64,000 nucleotides of DNA from CAWDMC01 sp963803295 (GTDB taxonomy: Bacteria; Acidobacteriota; Terriglobia; UBA7540), in contig CAWDMC010000013.1 in assembly GCA_963803295.1 (NCBI GenBank), positions 124,001-188,000 on the forward strand, read 5' to 3'. Below, one piece after another: positions 45,742 through 55,005 of this stretch. The position numbers and the translations under genes were made by a program. The notes beneath the pieces are model-generated. The model worked only from the letters and a program-made list of their open reading frames with translations. It was not told the origin of the DNA and made no database searches. Every line of letters starts with the position of its first letter. The stretch's first letter is position 1.

Positions 45742-47877
45742 ATGAAACGAAGAGAACTGTTGGCGGGACTGGGAACTCTGACGGCCTTGGGGCTTGGGCA
45801 GAAAGCTTCATCGTCCCAGCCCGCGACTCACGGGGTGGAAGTGACGAGACCAAAAGGACCGGCGGAGTTTCCCTTTCCTGGCTCCGCCCCTCGCCAGCAG
45901 TGGACGAAGATCGATGCGGAGGGTTTTTCCTTTCCGGTTACCGGATACGTTTTCGAAGGCACACAGCTCCAGGGAGGAGTGCCTCTAGGGGGCCTGGGCA
46001 CCGGCTATGTGACGCTCGAAGGCGATGGGCGGCTGGGCACTTGCTCGATCTTCAACGACTTCGTGCCCCCAAAGAAAGTTTTTGCCGATTGGCTGACTGT
46101 CGAGTCAGGAACAAGGAGCGTGCCGCTTTCTTCCGCGCGGATTTCCTATTGGGGACATTTTCCCGTCGCCGACCTTCACGCGCTACTCGGTGAACTGCCT
46201 CTGGAGCTGGGAATCCGCGCCTTCGCGCCGTTCATCCTCGGGGACGCTGCGGTCTCGAATACGCCCGTCGCGCTGTTTGACATAGCCCTAAGGAATTTGT
46301 CTGACCAGCCCTTGCCCCTGGTTCTCATGATGCGCTTCCCGGCGGCGCCCAAGGGCAGTTCGATGGCAGTGCGCGGCGAAGGAGTTGTCGAACGGAACCC
46401 GGAAGAGGGCGTTTACTCGCTGACTCTAACCGTTCCGGCCCGGGAATCACGCCGCGTGCGTTTCGCGGTTGCCTGGTACGCGCCTTCCTGGCGCGACAGC
46501 GGCGGTGAGCCCCACCTTAATCGCTACTCGCAGCGCTTCCTCGATGCGGCGGAGGTTGCTGAGTTCGGGCTCCGCCACCAGGATGAACACTTGCGTCGCG
46601 TCCACGCCTGGCAGTTGGAAATCTACCGCGCCGAGCTACCGGAGTGGCTCAAGGATTCTCTGGTGCAGAGCTTTTATAGTCTGGCCAAGAACTCGGTGTG
46701 GATTGCACGCACTCGAAAGGACGAGTGGTGGGGCGAGGATGGTTTGTTCACGCATAGCGAGAGCCACACCGGCTGCCCGATCGTCGAGACCATGGTGTGC
46801 CGCATGCACGGCCACTTTCCTCTGCTTTTTTTCTTTCCGGAGCTCGAGGTAACTACCCTCGACGCTTTCCGGCATTTTCAGATCTCGGACGGCGAGGTAC
46901 CGTTTTGCTTCGGTAGCCCCACCAGCATGCGCGACCCGCGCTATCACTGCCAGCACCCGCTCAACTCCGGCCAGTATGCCCAGATGATCTATCGTCTCTA
47001 TCTGCGCACGGGGGACCGCGGCTCACTTACACGCTTCTACGATTCGGCCAAACGAGCGATTCGTTATCAGTACTCTCTGGATGACGACGGCTGTGGGTTA
47101 GTCCATGACCAATCGCACGCCCGGCGCGATGAACCCTGGCCGGCAAACCAGTTCTACGACATCTGGCCGTGGCAGGGGACTTCGAGTTACGTAGCCGGGA
47201 CTTGGCTTGCCACCCTTGCTGCGGGAAGGGCGCTGGCCTCGGCGGTTGGCGATGGCGAGTTTCAAACCGAGTGTTCCGGCCGCCTGGTCAAGGCGCAACG
47301 CGCATTTGAAAAAAACCTCTGGAACGGCTCGTACTATCGGCTGTGGAACAATCGGCAGAAGGGAGAAATCAACGATATTTGCCTGGCCAACCAGTTGATG
47401 GCCCAGTGGTGTGTCCGCATCCTGGGTGTTGAGGATGTGCTGCGTGCCGATCGGGTCACGGCGGCGCTCGACACGATAGCGCGCCTGAACCTGAAAGCAA
47501 CTTCTTACGGGCTCATCAATGGCGTCACCCCGGAGGGCAAGCCCTTCGAAACCAAACTCACTCTTTCAGGTGACCACGCCAAAAACATCTTTGTGGGCGA
47601 GAACCTCTGTGCAGCGATGGTCTTCATGTACCACGGGCGCCGAGACGTGGGGCTGGAAATTGCGCGCCGCCTCTACGAGGCCGTAGCGGTCAAGACGCGT
47701 TCGCCATGGAACCAGCGCTGCCTGCTCAACGGCGAAACCGGCCTTCCGCAGTGGGGCGATGACTACTACTCCGACCTGATCGTCTGGGCGCTTCCCATGG
47801 CCCTGCGTGGTCAGGCTATTGGCGATTTCGTGCAGACCGGATTACCCAAGAATCTGATCAACGCAGCCAAGGCCTGA
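45742..47877 (+). CDS. Exported GH116-like beta-glucosidase
   Basis: 711 residues. The start MKRRELLAGLGTLTALGLGQ is a Tat-like signal. An N-terminal beta-sandwich (GVPLGGLGTGYVTLEGDGRL) is joined to an (alpha/alpha)6 barrel; characteristic segments are LVQSFYSLAKNSVWIARTRK, THSESHTGCPIVET, NQFYDIWPWQGTSSYVAGTW (the Asp of FYD aligns with the acid/base of GH116) and SGDHAKNIFVGENLCAAMV. The nucleophile Glu is most likely one of those in HSESHTG but I am not certain. GH116 enzymes remove glucose from glycosides or glycolipids. Full length; GGGAGGGC precedes the ATG. Confidence 0.82.
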   Translation: MKRRELLAGLGTLTALGLGQKASSSQPATHGVEVTRPKGPAEFPFPGSAPRQQWTKIDAEGFSFPVTGYVFEGTQLQGGVPLGGLGTGYVTLEGDGRLGTCSIFNDFVPPKKVFADWLTVESGTRSVPLSSARISYWGHFPVADLHALLGELPLELGIRAFAPFILGDAAVSNTPVALFDIALRNLSDQPLPLVLMMRFPAAPKGSSMAVRGEGVVERNPEEGVYSLTLTVPARESRRVRFAVAWYAPSWRDSGGEPHLNRYSQRFLDAAEVAEFGLRHQDEHLRRVHAWQLEIYRAELPEWLKDSLVQSFYSLAKNSVWIARTRKDEWWGEDGLFTHSESHTGCPIVETMVCRMHGHFPLLFFFPELEVTTLDAFRHFQISDGEVPFCFGSPTSMRDPRYHCQHPLNSGQYAQMIYRLYLRTGDRGSLTRFYDSAKRAIRYQYSLDDDGCGLVHDQSHARRDEPWPANQFYDIWPWQGTSSYVAGTWLATLAAGRALASAVGDGEFQTECSGRLVKAQRAFEKNLWNGSYYRLWNNRQKGEINDICLANQLMAQWCVRILGVEDVLRADRVTAALDTIARLNLKATSYGLINGVTPEGKPFETKLTLSGDHAKNIFVGENLCAAMVFMYHGRRDVGLEIARRLYEAVAVKTRSPWNQRCLLNGETGLPQWGDDYYSDLIVWALPMALRGQAIGDFVQTGLPKNLINAAKA

Positions 47878-48135
47878 ACGTTACCTGGCAATCCGCTTTT
47901 GTTGCAGCACCCTGTGCCCCTGCAAGTTTGAGATAACGTTCGCGCCACGTTCGCATCCGCTCGTTTTGTCGGCACAACTTCGCTCTTTGTTGAGCACCCA
48001 CGGCTCCCTGCTGCGCTCCGAGATTTCCCTGTGCGGCTCCGGCCTTTCCCTGCAATCGGTGGTGTGAGGACCTTTGGAGGAAGAGCGAATTCGGCCAAAT
48101 CCGGACGAAGTCCTGTTCAAATCGCGCCCGCCTTC

Positions 48136-49173
48136 TCAGGAAAACTCCCAGCCGCGGCACTTATCGATTTCGCAGCGGCTCCGGTTGATATAGAGTCGGA
48201 GTTCCTCTAGTCCATACTGACGGGCGACTTCCCGCGCGCTTACTTGGGGGCGCTTCGGCTTGAGCACAAACCAGCCCTCCATCGGCAGCCATTTCTCCTG
48301 CTGGATGTCCTCCCCGCGCTCCTTCAGCAGCCTGTCTCGTTTCTCGGGCAGGTTGTTGTCCTGATGAAAAATGCATCGATCCAAATCGAGAGTAACGCGC
48401 GTGACATTTGTGCCGTTACCCCGATTATTTCGCTCGTATACCAACTGCTCTCCATCGATGTCATAGGCGAGACAATCAGGAACCCAGGTTGAGCTTACGA
48501 CGTAATAATGGTGGCTGATCGCGTGTGCTTGAAGGGCGCGGCCGGCGGAGTACGCGCTCGGCCAGATCACCAGTTCGGCCCCTTGGTTCGCCAAGCCTTC
48601 CCATAAGGAAGCCCAATTCACGTCAAAACAGATCGCAAGCCCAATTCGCCCGAAATCCGCCTGGTGCACCGTGACCCTGTCACCGGGTTCGACCGGCGGT
48701 TGCTTCACGCACTCCCATTGCCAGACCGGATAGAGCTTGTTGTAGATACTGACGACTTCGCCCTGGCGGTCGAGCAGCACCGCAGAATTGTATCGCCGCT
48801 CACCTTCCTTCCGGTCGATAGGACAAACAATGTATGTCTTGTGTATCTTTGCCAGCCGTGCCATGGCCGCAACGGTCGCTCCTTCCAGGGACTCCATGCT
48901 CTTCTCGTCTTGACCCCGCCACGTCTCCGGCAAAATAACTAAATCCGTCCCCCGGGCCCCTTCCTCGTCTACCAAACCGGCGATTTCCTCCAGCGGCCGT
49001 TTTGGCGTAAGGCCGATACTGACCACTCGAACCGGTCGCCCGATCTTCTCCTCGGTCAAGGAAGCCGTTGACGGCGGTTCCACCGAATTCGCATTCACGG
49101 CCCCGATGCTGAGCCCGGAGGCCAGAGTGCTCATGCCCGCGGCCGATGTCCTTACAAACTGCCTTCTATCCAT
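48136..49173 (-). CDS. Tat-exported nitrilase-superfamily (carbon-nitrogen hydrolase) protein
   Basis: 345 residues. Tat signal MDRRQFVRTSAAGMSTLASG. The Glu-Lys-Cys catalytic triad is complete: Glu in VILPETWRG, Lys in IYNKLYPVWQWE, Cys in GLAICFDVNWASLW. Such enzymes hydrolyse amides or nitriles. Exported forms are unusual, since most nitrilases are cytoplasmic. It is convergent with the GH116-like gene. Substrate unknown. Confidence 0.88.
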   Translation of the reverse strand: MDRRQFVRTSAAGMSTLASGLSIGAVNANSVEPPSTASLTEEKIGRPVRVVSIGLTPKRPLEEIAGLVDEEGARGTDLVILPETWRGQDEKSMESLEGATVAAMARLAKIHKTYIVCPIDRKEGERRYNSAVLLDRQGEVVSIYNKLYPVWQWECVKQPPVEPGDRVTVHQADFGRIGLAICFDVNWASLWEGLANQGAELVIWPSAYSAGRALQAHAISHHYYVVSSTWVPDCLAYDIDGEQLVYERNNRGNGTNVTRVTLDLDRCIFHQDNNLPEKRDRLLKERGEDIQQEKWLPMEGWFVLKPKRPQVSAREVARQYGLEELRLYINRSRCEIDKCRGWEFS

Positions 49174-49288
49174 TGGGGACCCCCGATGTGCACGTTTGTC
49201 TGAGCCAGCTCCAAAAGCATACCACTGGCACCGGCAACCGTGCAGGTCGAGAATCAGTGCTGGTAGCAGTCTCGCTGTCTATTATGGC

Positions 49289-49684
49289 TCAGACGCCGAG
49301 CGCTTGCACCACAACCCGCTGGCTCGATCTTCCTGACAATCTATTCCATTCTTCAAGGCGGATCTTGCTGGGGGCCTTGCGCCTTCGACGCGTGAGCGCG
49401 AGGTTAACCACGAGCCGATTCAGCCAAGTCGAAAGTCCGGAGTCCCCACGAAAGCTGTCGAGCTTGCGAAAAAGCAGAAGGAAGGCGTCCCGGCAGAGGT
49501 CTTCCGCCTCAGCCTGATGGTTGGTGATGCGAAGGCAGAGCAGGTAAATACGCCGCTTGTGCAGGTCGAACAGTTGCCGAAATGCATCCTCATCTCCCAG
49601 CTTCGCTCGCATCACAAGGTGCCGCTCGAGGGATTGCCGCCCCTGAGCGCCGCGCGCTGTGGCTTCTTCTACTGAGTTTGTCAT
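49289..49684 (-). CDS. Truncated ECF sigma factor (region 2 only)
   Basis: 131 residues from M 49684 (longer frame from 49738 possible). Region 2 is clear: DEDAFRQLFDLHKRRIYLLC, then QAEAEDLCRDAFLLLFRKLD (the -10 recognition helix) and GLSTWLNRLVVNLALTRRRR. The frame ends after only ~25 more residues, and neither this frame nor the other two across 49174-49290 shows region 4 (the -35 reader). Normal ECF sigma factors are ~180-200 residues. It is either a decayed gene or an unusual sigma that relies on another partner. It lies downstream of the ferritin-like gene on the same strand. Confidence 0.72.
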   Translation of the reverse strand: MTNSVEEATARGAQGRQSLERHLVMRAKLGDEDAFRQLFDLHKRRIYLLCLRITNHQAEAEDLCRDAFLLLFRKLDSFRGDSGLSTWLNRLVVNLALTRRRRKAPSKIRLEEWNRLSGRSSQRVVVQALGV

Positions 49685-49922
49685 GGTCTTGAACTCAATC
49701 TGGGCAACGCGAAACCCGCCAACCATCACTGGGTGCACTATCCGTTACCCCGTCTGTTGGTAACACGGTCGTCTTAAGAGGAATTATTGGCAGGATGGAC
49801 GCGAAAATCGCTGATCTAGGGTGAGGAGAATGTGCACCATTCCTCCACCCTGCCCGCCGCCTTTCACTCGTACGAAGCGAGCTGCGCAGCTAGCGCCGCC
49901 CACCGTGCAGCGCCGCCGCTGC

Positions 49923-51044
49923 TTAGTCGCGCTCCCGTCGGGCCTGATCTGCATCCTCTGCCAGATCGCGCAGCAGTGCAGAGAACTGTGGCGATTGGCC
50001 GATGAAGAGCCCGTCCGCCGTCAGGGCCTTGAGTGCGCCCATCGCCGCCCCCCTCGTCTCAGTGGGGCGAATGATCGAACATACTGGGAACTTTCGACTC
50101 AGGAACGGGCAAGGCTCGGGCATGATCAGGCTGGTCTGGAAATCCTCTCCGCCAAAAGGAGAAGCATTAAGGTCCGGAAACTCCAGATTGCCATCGGTGA
50201 TAGGAATCGCGTCGCCCGCCTTGTCGTGCCAAGTCTGGAAATGGGCCGTCTCCGTTGGACCGATACTAAGCAAGATCCGCAGAACTTCCGGGCTGGTAAC
50301 CCGTTGAGCCAGCGCCGGGTAGAGGCTGGTGCCGCCTTGCTCGATGAAGGCAAAGTGGAAGGCCGCCGTGTTAGCGATTGCCTGGATGTGGTTGTCTGGA
50401 CCCAGATCACCATTGTTTCGGGGGATTGCCGGATGCTGCCCTACAGCCAAAGTAGGTACGGCCTGGGGAAACTTAAACGTGGGATCGAGATCGGGATTGT
50501 TCGCCCGGCTGCGGTATCGGGTCCACCAACTCGTGTCGACACTGAGTTTCATGAGATTTGTAATTCGGGGCTTTCTGGTAGAGCCATCTGCCTTGCTGCC
50601 CTCCAGGGTAGCGAACTTGCTCAGATCGACCGTCCTCGCGCCCTTCGAAGCCAGATAGGCGTTGATGAACTGGAAGTGGGTGATTTCATCCTCGGTGTTA
50701 TCGTGGATATATTGAGCCATGTCGTCGTCAATGTTCGAGAGTTTGGCAGTGTAAGTCGGATTTCCCGTTCCCCCGAGTTGCGGGAGTTCATTGTCTTGAA
50801 TTCCCCCGAGTTCGTTGTACTGTATCCACAGATCGCTCTCGATGATCTCCGCTGCCGCCAGAAACCTGAGAATAGCTGCATCTCCCCTGGTGAGGCCAAA
50901 TCGATGCTCATCCTCGCCAAAGGCAGGTAGTCCTGTTGCCAGTAACCCGGCGCCCATTGTTGCCGTGCCCGCCGCCACCAACCCCTTCTTCATGAAGGAG
51001 CGACGGTCCGCGGGGTGTTTCATATTCCTCAATAGATTTTTCAA
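49923..51044 (-). CDS. Tat-exported ferritin-like protein
   Basis: 373 residues from TTG 51044, where GGGAGGGAAG precedes the start. The twin-arginine signal is ADRRSFMKKGLVAAGTATMG. The helices carry carboxylate/His pairs expected of a ferritin-like di-metal site: AAEIIESDLWIQYNELGG, DEITHFQFINAYL and GPTETAHFQTWHDKAGDAI. Exported ferritin-like proteins of this family occur widely in soil bacteria; their role (metal storage or oxidative-stress protection) is not settled. It lies between the sigma factor fragment and the histidine kinase, all on the minus strand. Confidence 0.82.
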   Translation of the reverse strand: MKNLLRNMKHPADRRSFMKKGLVAAGTATMGAGLLATGLPAFGEDEHRFGLTRGDAAILRFLAAAEIIESDLWIQYNELGGIQDNELPQLGGTGNPTYTAKLSNIDDDMAQYIHDNTEDEITHFQFINAYLASKGARTVDLSKFATLEGSKADGSTRKPRITNLMKLSVDTSWWTRYRSRANNPDLDPTFKFPQAVPTLAVGQHPAIPRNNGDLGPDNHIQAIANTAAFHFAFIEQGGTSLYPALAQRVTSPEVLRILLSIGPTETAHFQTWHDKAGDAIPITDGNLEFPDLNASPFGGEDFQTSLIMPEPCPFLSRKFPVCSIIRPTETRGAAMGALKALTADGLFIGQSPQFSALLRDLAEDADQARRERD

Positions 51045-51328
51045 GCTTCCCTCCCTTGTCGAAATCTGACACGGCTTGACCTTGACATCGACATGCCCTT
51101 CGAAACGGGGCTTCGCCGTGATCGAGAACTAGAATGGCGCTTTTGTTTTTGGTATGTGTCAGCGTGATGTCATTTGCGCGTTAACTTACTGCTGTCAGCG
51201 GGCTGGTTGTGTGCCGATGTTATCCTGCATCGCTTTCCATCCTGGCTCGGGGTCTTTCGTAGTGCAGATGGTTGGTTGGTCCACACTGTATTTGAAGACC
51301 GGACTTAGGTGTCAACATGCTCGGTGAT

Positions 51329-53143
51329 TCAGGATATCGGTTCGGGGGCAGCAACCGCAGATTGAGGTGCAGTGGTGGGTAGGGATATGCGCAGGACAGT
51401 TCCAAAAGCGCCGGTACGCTCGACGCTAACTTGACCTCCATTGTCTTGAACAATCTTGTAGACGATGGCGAGGCCCAGCCCAATACCATTGTCTTTGCCG
51501 GAAGTCACAAAGGGCTGGAAGAGCGTCTCACGGATCCCTTCCGGGATACCGCTGCCATTGTCCGCAATCCTGACCTCTAGCCCTTCCGCTGTACGCCGGC
51601 TGCTCACCTCGATTCGACCGGAATCGGAGGGTACTGCTTCACAGGCATTAAGCAACAGATTGTGAAATACGCGCTCCAGGCTGCTTGGGTCGAACCAGCC
51701 TTCATTGTCGCCATTAAAAGAGGTGACCACCTGGATCGCGGTGAACTCCGGGCGTGCTTTAACGGCCCGCACGGCGCGTTCCACCGCCACCCCAACGTCC
51801 GCCTGCACCGGATGATAGACTGTCTTGGGCCGCGAGAACTCGAGCAGGGCCTGCAATTGCTCAGTCATTTGGTCAACGGCCTGCCGGATCTCCTGATAAA
51901 ATTCAACGCGACGCGCCTCCGATAGTCTGCCTTCGGAAAGAAACTCAGCGTAAGCCAGAATGGCCGTCAAGGAGTGACGCAGATCGTGAGAGACTGTGCT
52001 GGCCATGCGGCCGATCGTAGCCAGCCTCTCTGCCTGCAGCAGTTCCTGTTGGGCGCTCTGCAGGGTGGTCCGCATCCGAACAAACGACCGGGTCAATTCC
52101 CACACTTCGTCATCACCCTCGACCTCAAGTGGAAACGAGAAGTTCCCTGCTTCAAGGGCGTGAACGCCACCAACCAGATTTGCGAGCGGGCGGGTGAACG
52201 TGTCTGAGAGCAAGAACGCGAGAATACTTCCGGCCAGAACCGCGGCTAAACCGAGGCCTACGAGCCAGCGGTTGAGGCTATTGAGGAACGCGGTAGCCTG
52301 GTCATATGACTGGAGCACGACCAGACTCACGTTCAGCGCACTGCTGGGCGGCAGATCCATCGAGGTAGCGAGAAATCGTTCTCGCCCCAGGGCGATTTCC
52401 ATGGCAGGAGCATTCTGCGCGGAGATTTTGGGCGGGATATGGCTTCTTAACTCCTCCTGTCGCACTGAAGAGAGCGTGCTGGCCACCACCAGGGGACCAT
52501 AGCGAAACGCTACTTCGCTTGAAGCTACCTGGCGCACTTCCTGGACAACCTGGCTGTTGATCTCCGATCCCAGTACCAGGACGCCAAGTTCCGTTCCATT
52601 CTCCGCTCCGCCAAAGTAGATTGGGCGTATGAACACTTGAAACAGATGTCCTCCGCCAAACCACCAGTCCCGCGACTCCCCACTGTTGAGCGATCTCTCC
52701 AGCAGCGCCTTGGCTGCGGCCGCCGTAAACTTGGAGCTAGCGGTGTGGAGCGCCATCAGCCTTCCCTGTCTGTCGGCCAGTACGAGCAGATCGCCGCCCA
52801 CCCTTACTCTTTTCCACAAACCCTTTGAGCCATCCTGGATCGTTGCTGGATCATTTGAAGTCATCAGGGCTTCGAGGATCGGCAGATTCGCAAGCAGAGT
52901 TGCAGAATCCTCCTGGATGACTTCGCGCTGACGCTGAAACTGTTGAAAGGTAACCACCGAGTTCCGCAGCGCTTCACGGAGCTGCTCTCTGACCTGCAAT
53001 TGCACTCGATGCCGGACCACCAACAGAGTCGCAGAGGTCAATGACACGGAAACGAGAAGAAGAGAGAGGAGCAGTTTGGTGCGCAGGCGGCCCTTTCGGG
53101 TTACTAAAGAATACCAGGAGCGGGCCTTTGTCTGCTGATCCAT
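51329..53143 (-). CDS. Membrane sensor histidine kinase
   Basis: 604 residues. A first helix (RTKLLLSLLLVSVSLTSATLLVV) and a second (~295-315, VGLGLAAVLAGSILAFLL) bracket a ~250-residue periplasmic sensor domain with a single-cache-like pattern (LLVLADRQGRLMALH). A HAMP domain follows, then HisKA with the phosphorylated His in MASTVSHDLRHSLTAILAYA, and HATPase_c with N-box FHNLLLNACEA, G1 DNGSGIPEG and G2 GIGLGLAI. It should phosphorylate the response regulator encoded 50 bases upstream on this strand. Signal unknown. Confidence 0.94.
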   Translation of the reverse strand: MDQQTKARSWYSLVTRKGRLRTKLLLSLLLVSVSLTSATLLVVRHRVQLQVREQLREALRNSVVTFQQFQRQREVIQEDSATLLANLPILEALMTSNDPATIQDGSKGLWKRVRVGGDLLVLADRQGRLMALHTASSKFTAAAAKALLERSLNSGESRDWWFGGGHLFQVFIRPIYFGGAENGTELGVLVLGSEINSQVVQEVRQVASSEVAFRYGPLVVASTLSSVRQEELRSHIPPKISAQNAPAMEIALGRERFLATSMDLPPSSALNVSLVVLQSYDQATAFLNSLNRWLVGLGLAAVLAGSILAFLLSDTFTRPLANLVGGVHALEAGNFSFPLEVEGDDEVWELTRSFVRMRTTLQSAQQELLQAERLATIGRMASTVSHDLRHSLTAILAYAEFLSEGRLSEARRVEFYQEIRQAVDQMTEQLQALLEFSRPKTVYHPVQADVGVAVERAVRAVKARPEFTAIQVVTSFNGDNEGWFDPSSLERVFHNLLLNACEAVPSDSGRIEVSSRRTAEGLEVRIADNGSGIPEGIRETLFQPFVTSGKDNGIGLGLAIVYKIVQDNGGQVSVERTGAFGTVLRISLPTTAPQSAVAAPEPIS

Positions 53144-53193
53144 CGGAGAGGATTCATCCTACAGGGCAAGCTCATCGAGAACGGGCGGACTGC

Positions 53194-53895
53194 TCAACTG
53201 GCGTTTTGAACCCTGACGAAGGGCACAAACTTATACCCCACTCCGTGAATAGTGCGAAAGTACGCGGGATTGACCGGGTCCTTTTCGAGCTTCTGCCGCA
53301 GCTTGAGAATGTGGTTGTCCACCGTTCGCGTGGTAGGGTAGCACTCGTAGCCCCACACCTTGTTGAGCAATTCCTCGCGTGTAAGCACCCGCTCCGGATT
53401 CTCGGTAAAATATTTCAAGGCCTTGAATTCATGCGGTGTGAGAGTTACCGGCTTGCCTTCACGGCTAACCTCCATTTTCGCGAAATCGATCAGGATGTCG
53501 GCAAAACTATAGCACTCTGCCGGCAAGGTTCGTTCTGCTCTCCGCGTTACCGCCCGTACACGCGCGAGCAGTTCTTTCGGGCTGAAGGGTTTGGTGACGT
53601 AATCATCGGCTCCCAATTCCAGCAAGAGTACCTTGTCAACCTCTTCCGAGACGGCGCTTAGGATGATCACGGGTTGTGCGGGTGCTCCTTTCCGGATTTC
53701 CCGAATGACGTCTCGTCCCGACATCTTGGGAAGCATGAGATCGAGAATGACCACGGAAGGGTTGGTGGTGCGGAAAGCCTCCATCCCTGAAGCGCCGTCC
53801 AGCGCTGTTTCCAGGGAATAACCCTCGGATTCAAACAAGAGCTTCAGGGTCTTGTGAATCCTCTTGTCGTCCTCGATCACCAGAACCTTTTGCAT
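53194..53895 (-). CDS. OmpR/PhoB-family response regulator
   Basis: 233 residues. The receiver domain has the acidic pocket VLVIEDDKRI, the phospho-acceptor Asp in VVILDLMLPKMSGRD, and Lys in DYVTKPFSPKELL. The C-terminal winged helix ends in RTVDNHILKLRQKLEKDP and IHGVGYKFV. First gene of a two-gene operon with the histidine kinase. Nothing in the flanking DNA reveals the regulon. Confidence 0.96.
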   Translation of the reverse strand: MQKVLVIEDDKRIHKTLKLLFESEGYSLETALDGASGMEAFRTTNPSVVILDLMLPKMSGRDVIREIRKGAPAQPVIILSAVSEEVDKVLLLELGADDYVTKPFSPKELLARVRAVTRRAERTLPAECYSFADILIDFAKMEVSREGKPVTLTPHEFKALKYFTENPERVLTREELLNKVWGYECYPTTRTVDNHILKLRQKLEKDPVNPAYFRTIHGVGYKFVPFVRVQNAS

Positions 53896-54201
53896 AATAA
53901 GCCCCTTCCTTGCTCATTCCTCAGCGTCGCATCCCTCGCGCCATGGTAACAGGAAATTGTGGGACTTTCGCTCGAATCTTGTGTCATGCGAGGTACTTGG
54001 AGTTGTAAAATTGTTGTCATTGGCCGGCCGGCTGGCGCAGACGCAGAGCGCAGCTCAGCGTTTTTCTCGCTTTCACCCATTAAGGCAAGGCTGGCGCAGA
54101 CCCTTTTTTCAGGCCCGCGCCTTAGCACAGGCAGGTGTCACTGGGGTGGCGCATACATGCCGTCGTTTGGCATGTGTGCGGCGGGGGGCTACAATCTCTG
54201 C

Positions 54202-54438
54202 ATGCGTCGGCAGCACCACCATTATTATGGTCAAAAGCAACCGCCTTTCTCACCAGTTTGTAGACGTCCTCCGCGAGCTTTGCCAGCAGATGGGCTTCCT
54301 CCTGATCGGCTGGGTTCTGATGCCCGAGCACTTTCATTTCTTGATCAAGGCGGAGCCGCAGAGCGCCCCAGCCGTCTCCTGCAGGAGTTGAAGAAGCGAG
54401 TAGCGCGGACCTCCGCTTTTGAGGTCCGCGGTTTTTGA
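54202..54438 (+). pseudogene. Remnant of REP-associated/IS200-like (Y1) transposase
   Basis: The frame at ATG 54202 opens MRRQHHHYYGQKQP, as in REP-associated tyrosine transposases, but homology then lies in the next frame: HQFVDVLRELCQQMGFLLIG and VLMPEHFHFLIKAEP, which includes the HUH (His-x-His) metal site. It then returns to the first frame for LLQELKKRVARTSAFEVRGF. Two frame changes and the loss of everything after the first ~80 residues, including the catalytic Tyr, show that it is inactive. The hairpin straight after it may be part of a cognate palindrome. Confidence 0.7.
54404..54436 (+). terminator. Perfect 10-bp GC-rich hairpin with T-tract
   Basis: CGCGGACCTC (54404-54413) and GAGGTCCGCG (54421-54430) pair perfectly with a 7-base loop and are followed by GTTTTT. 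This has the form of an intrinsic terminator; being inside the end of a transposase remnant, it may instead be a REP-type palindrome recognised by such enzymes. Confidence 0.6.
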
Positions 54439-54668
54439 CTTCTCAAGATCGTGATCGGCACCGATGGTCAGATATGACACACTGCCAAACGAACGCAGGT
54501 ATGCGCCGCCCGAGTGGCGCGCGGAAGGGACCTGGCCGGGTTCATCACGGTACGATCCGGCCGAGAGCAATCGCCAGACATGGGTTTAGGGGCTGACCCC
54601 GGGGGATGACACTCCGCCGGGGAGGGGAAACAGACCGAGTTTGGCAGCGGTCTTTCCGCGGAGTCCGA

Positions 54669-54767
54669 TCAGCGGGCTGCGACTAATGCCTCATCGGATT
54701 TGAACTGACCCACCAGATGCCGCAATTCATGAGCCATATTCTCGGTCGCCCTGATCGCGCCCCCAAT
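54669..54767 (-). pseudogene. Possible C-terminal fragment of a methyl-accepting chemotaxis protein
   Basis: On the minus strand a frame of about 32 codons ends with GAIRATENMAHELRHLVGQF and then KSDEALVAAR before a stop at 54669-54671. The MAxELxxLVGQF ending is characteristic of many chemoreceptors. A stop codon lies directly upstream, so only a tail would remain. Short match; could be chance. Confidence 0.35.
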
Positions 54768-55005
54768 CTACGGGGTCTCGTTCCAGGCATAGCGAACCTG
54801 ATTTCCTTAAGTCGACGTCAAGATTCGATGACGATAGTTTTGCCCGGGTTTGGTACGATGTCTTCGACTTATGTTGCGTCTCGTAGCGCGGATCGCAGCG
54901 GTTCGGGCACGACTTTTGGTTTGAGTTCCGGCGAGGATACGAGCCGCGGACCCAAGACCGGGATCCGCGCTACCACCCTATAACTGAAAGAGTGGAAAAG
55001 ACACT

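Larger units (their letters stand above)
53896..55005. other. Relic region with no intact gene
   Basis: About 1.1 kb between the response regulator (-) and the serine hydrolase (+). It contains a direct repeat of GGCTGGCGCAGAC (54030-54042 and 54089-54101), the transposase remnant, a terminator-like hairpin and a possible chemoreceptor tail, each listed separately. Open frames here (for example 54717-54983) have no recognisable content. Looks like accumulated debris of insertions. Confidence 0.6.

Noticed and set aside
49821..50930. 369-codon plus-strand open frame
   Set aside because: Antisense to the Tat-exported ferritin-like gene; no domain.
54717..54983. 88-codon plus-strand open frame
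   Set aside because: Ser/Gly/Thr-rich with no domain or good ribosome-binding site, in a relic region; overlaps the possible chemoreceptor tail on the other strand.
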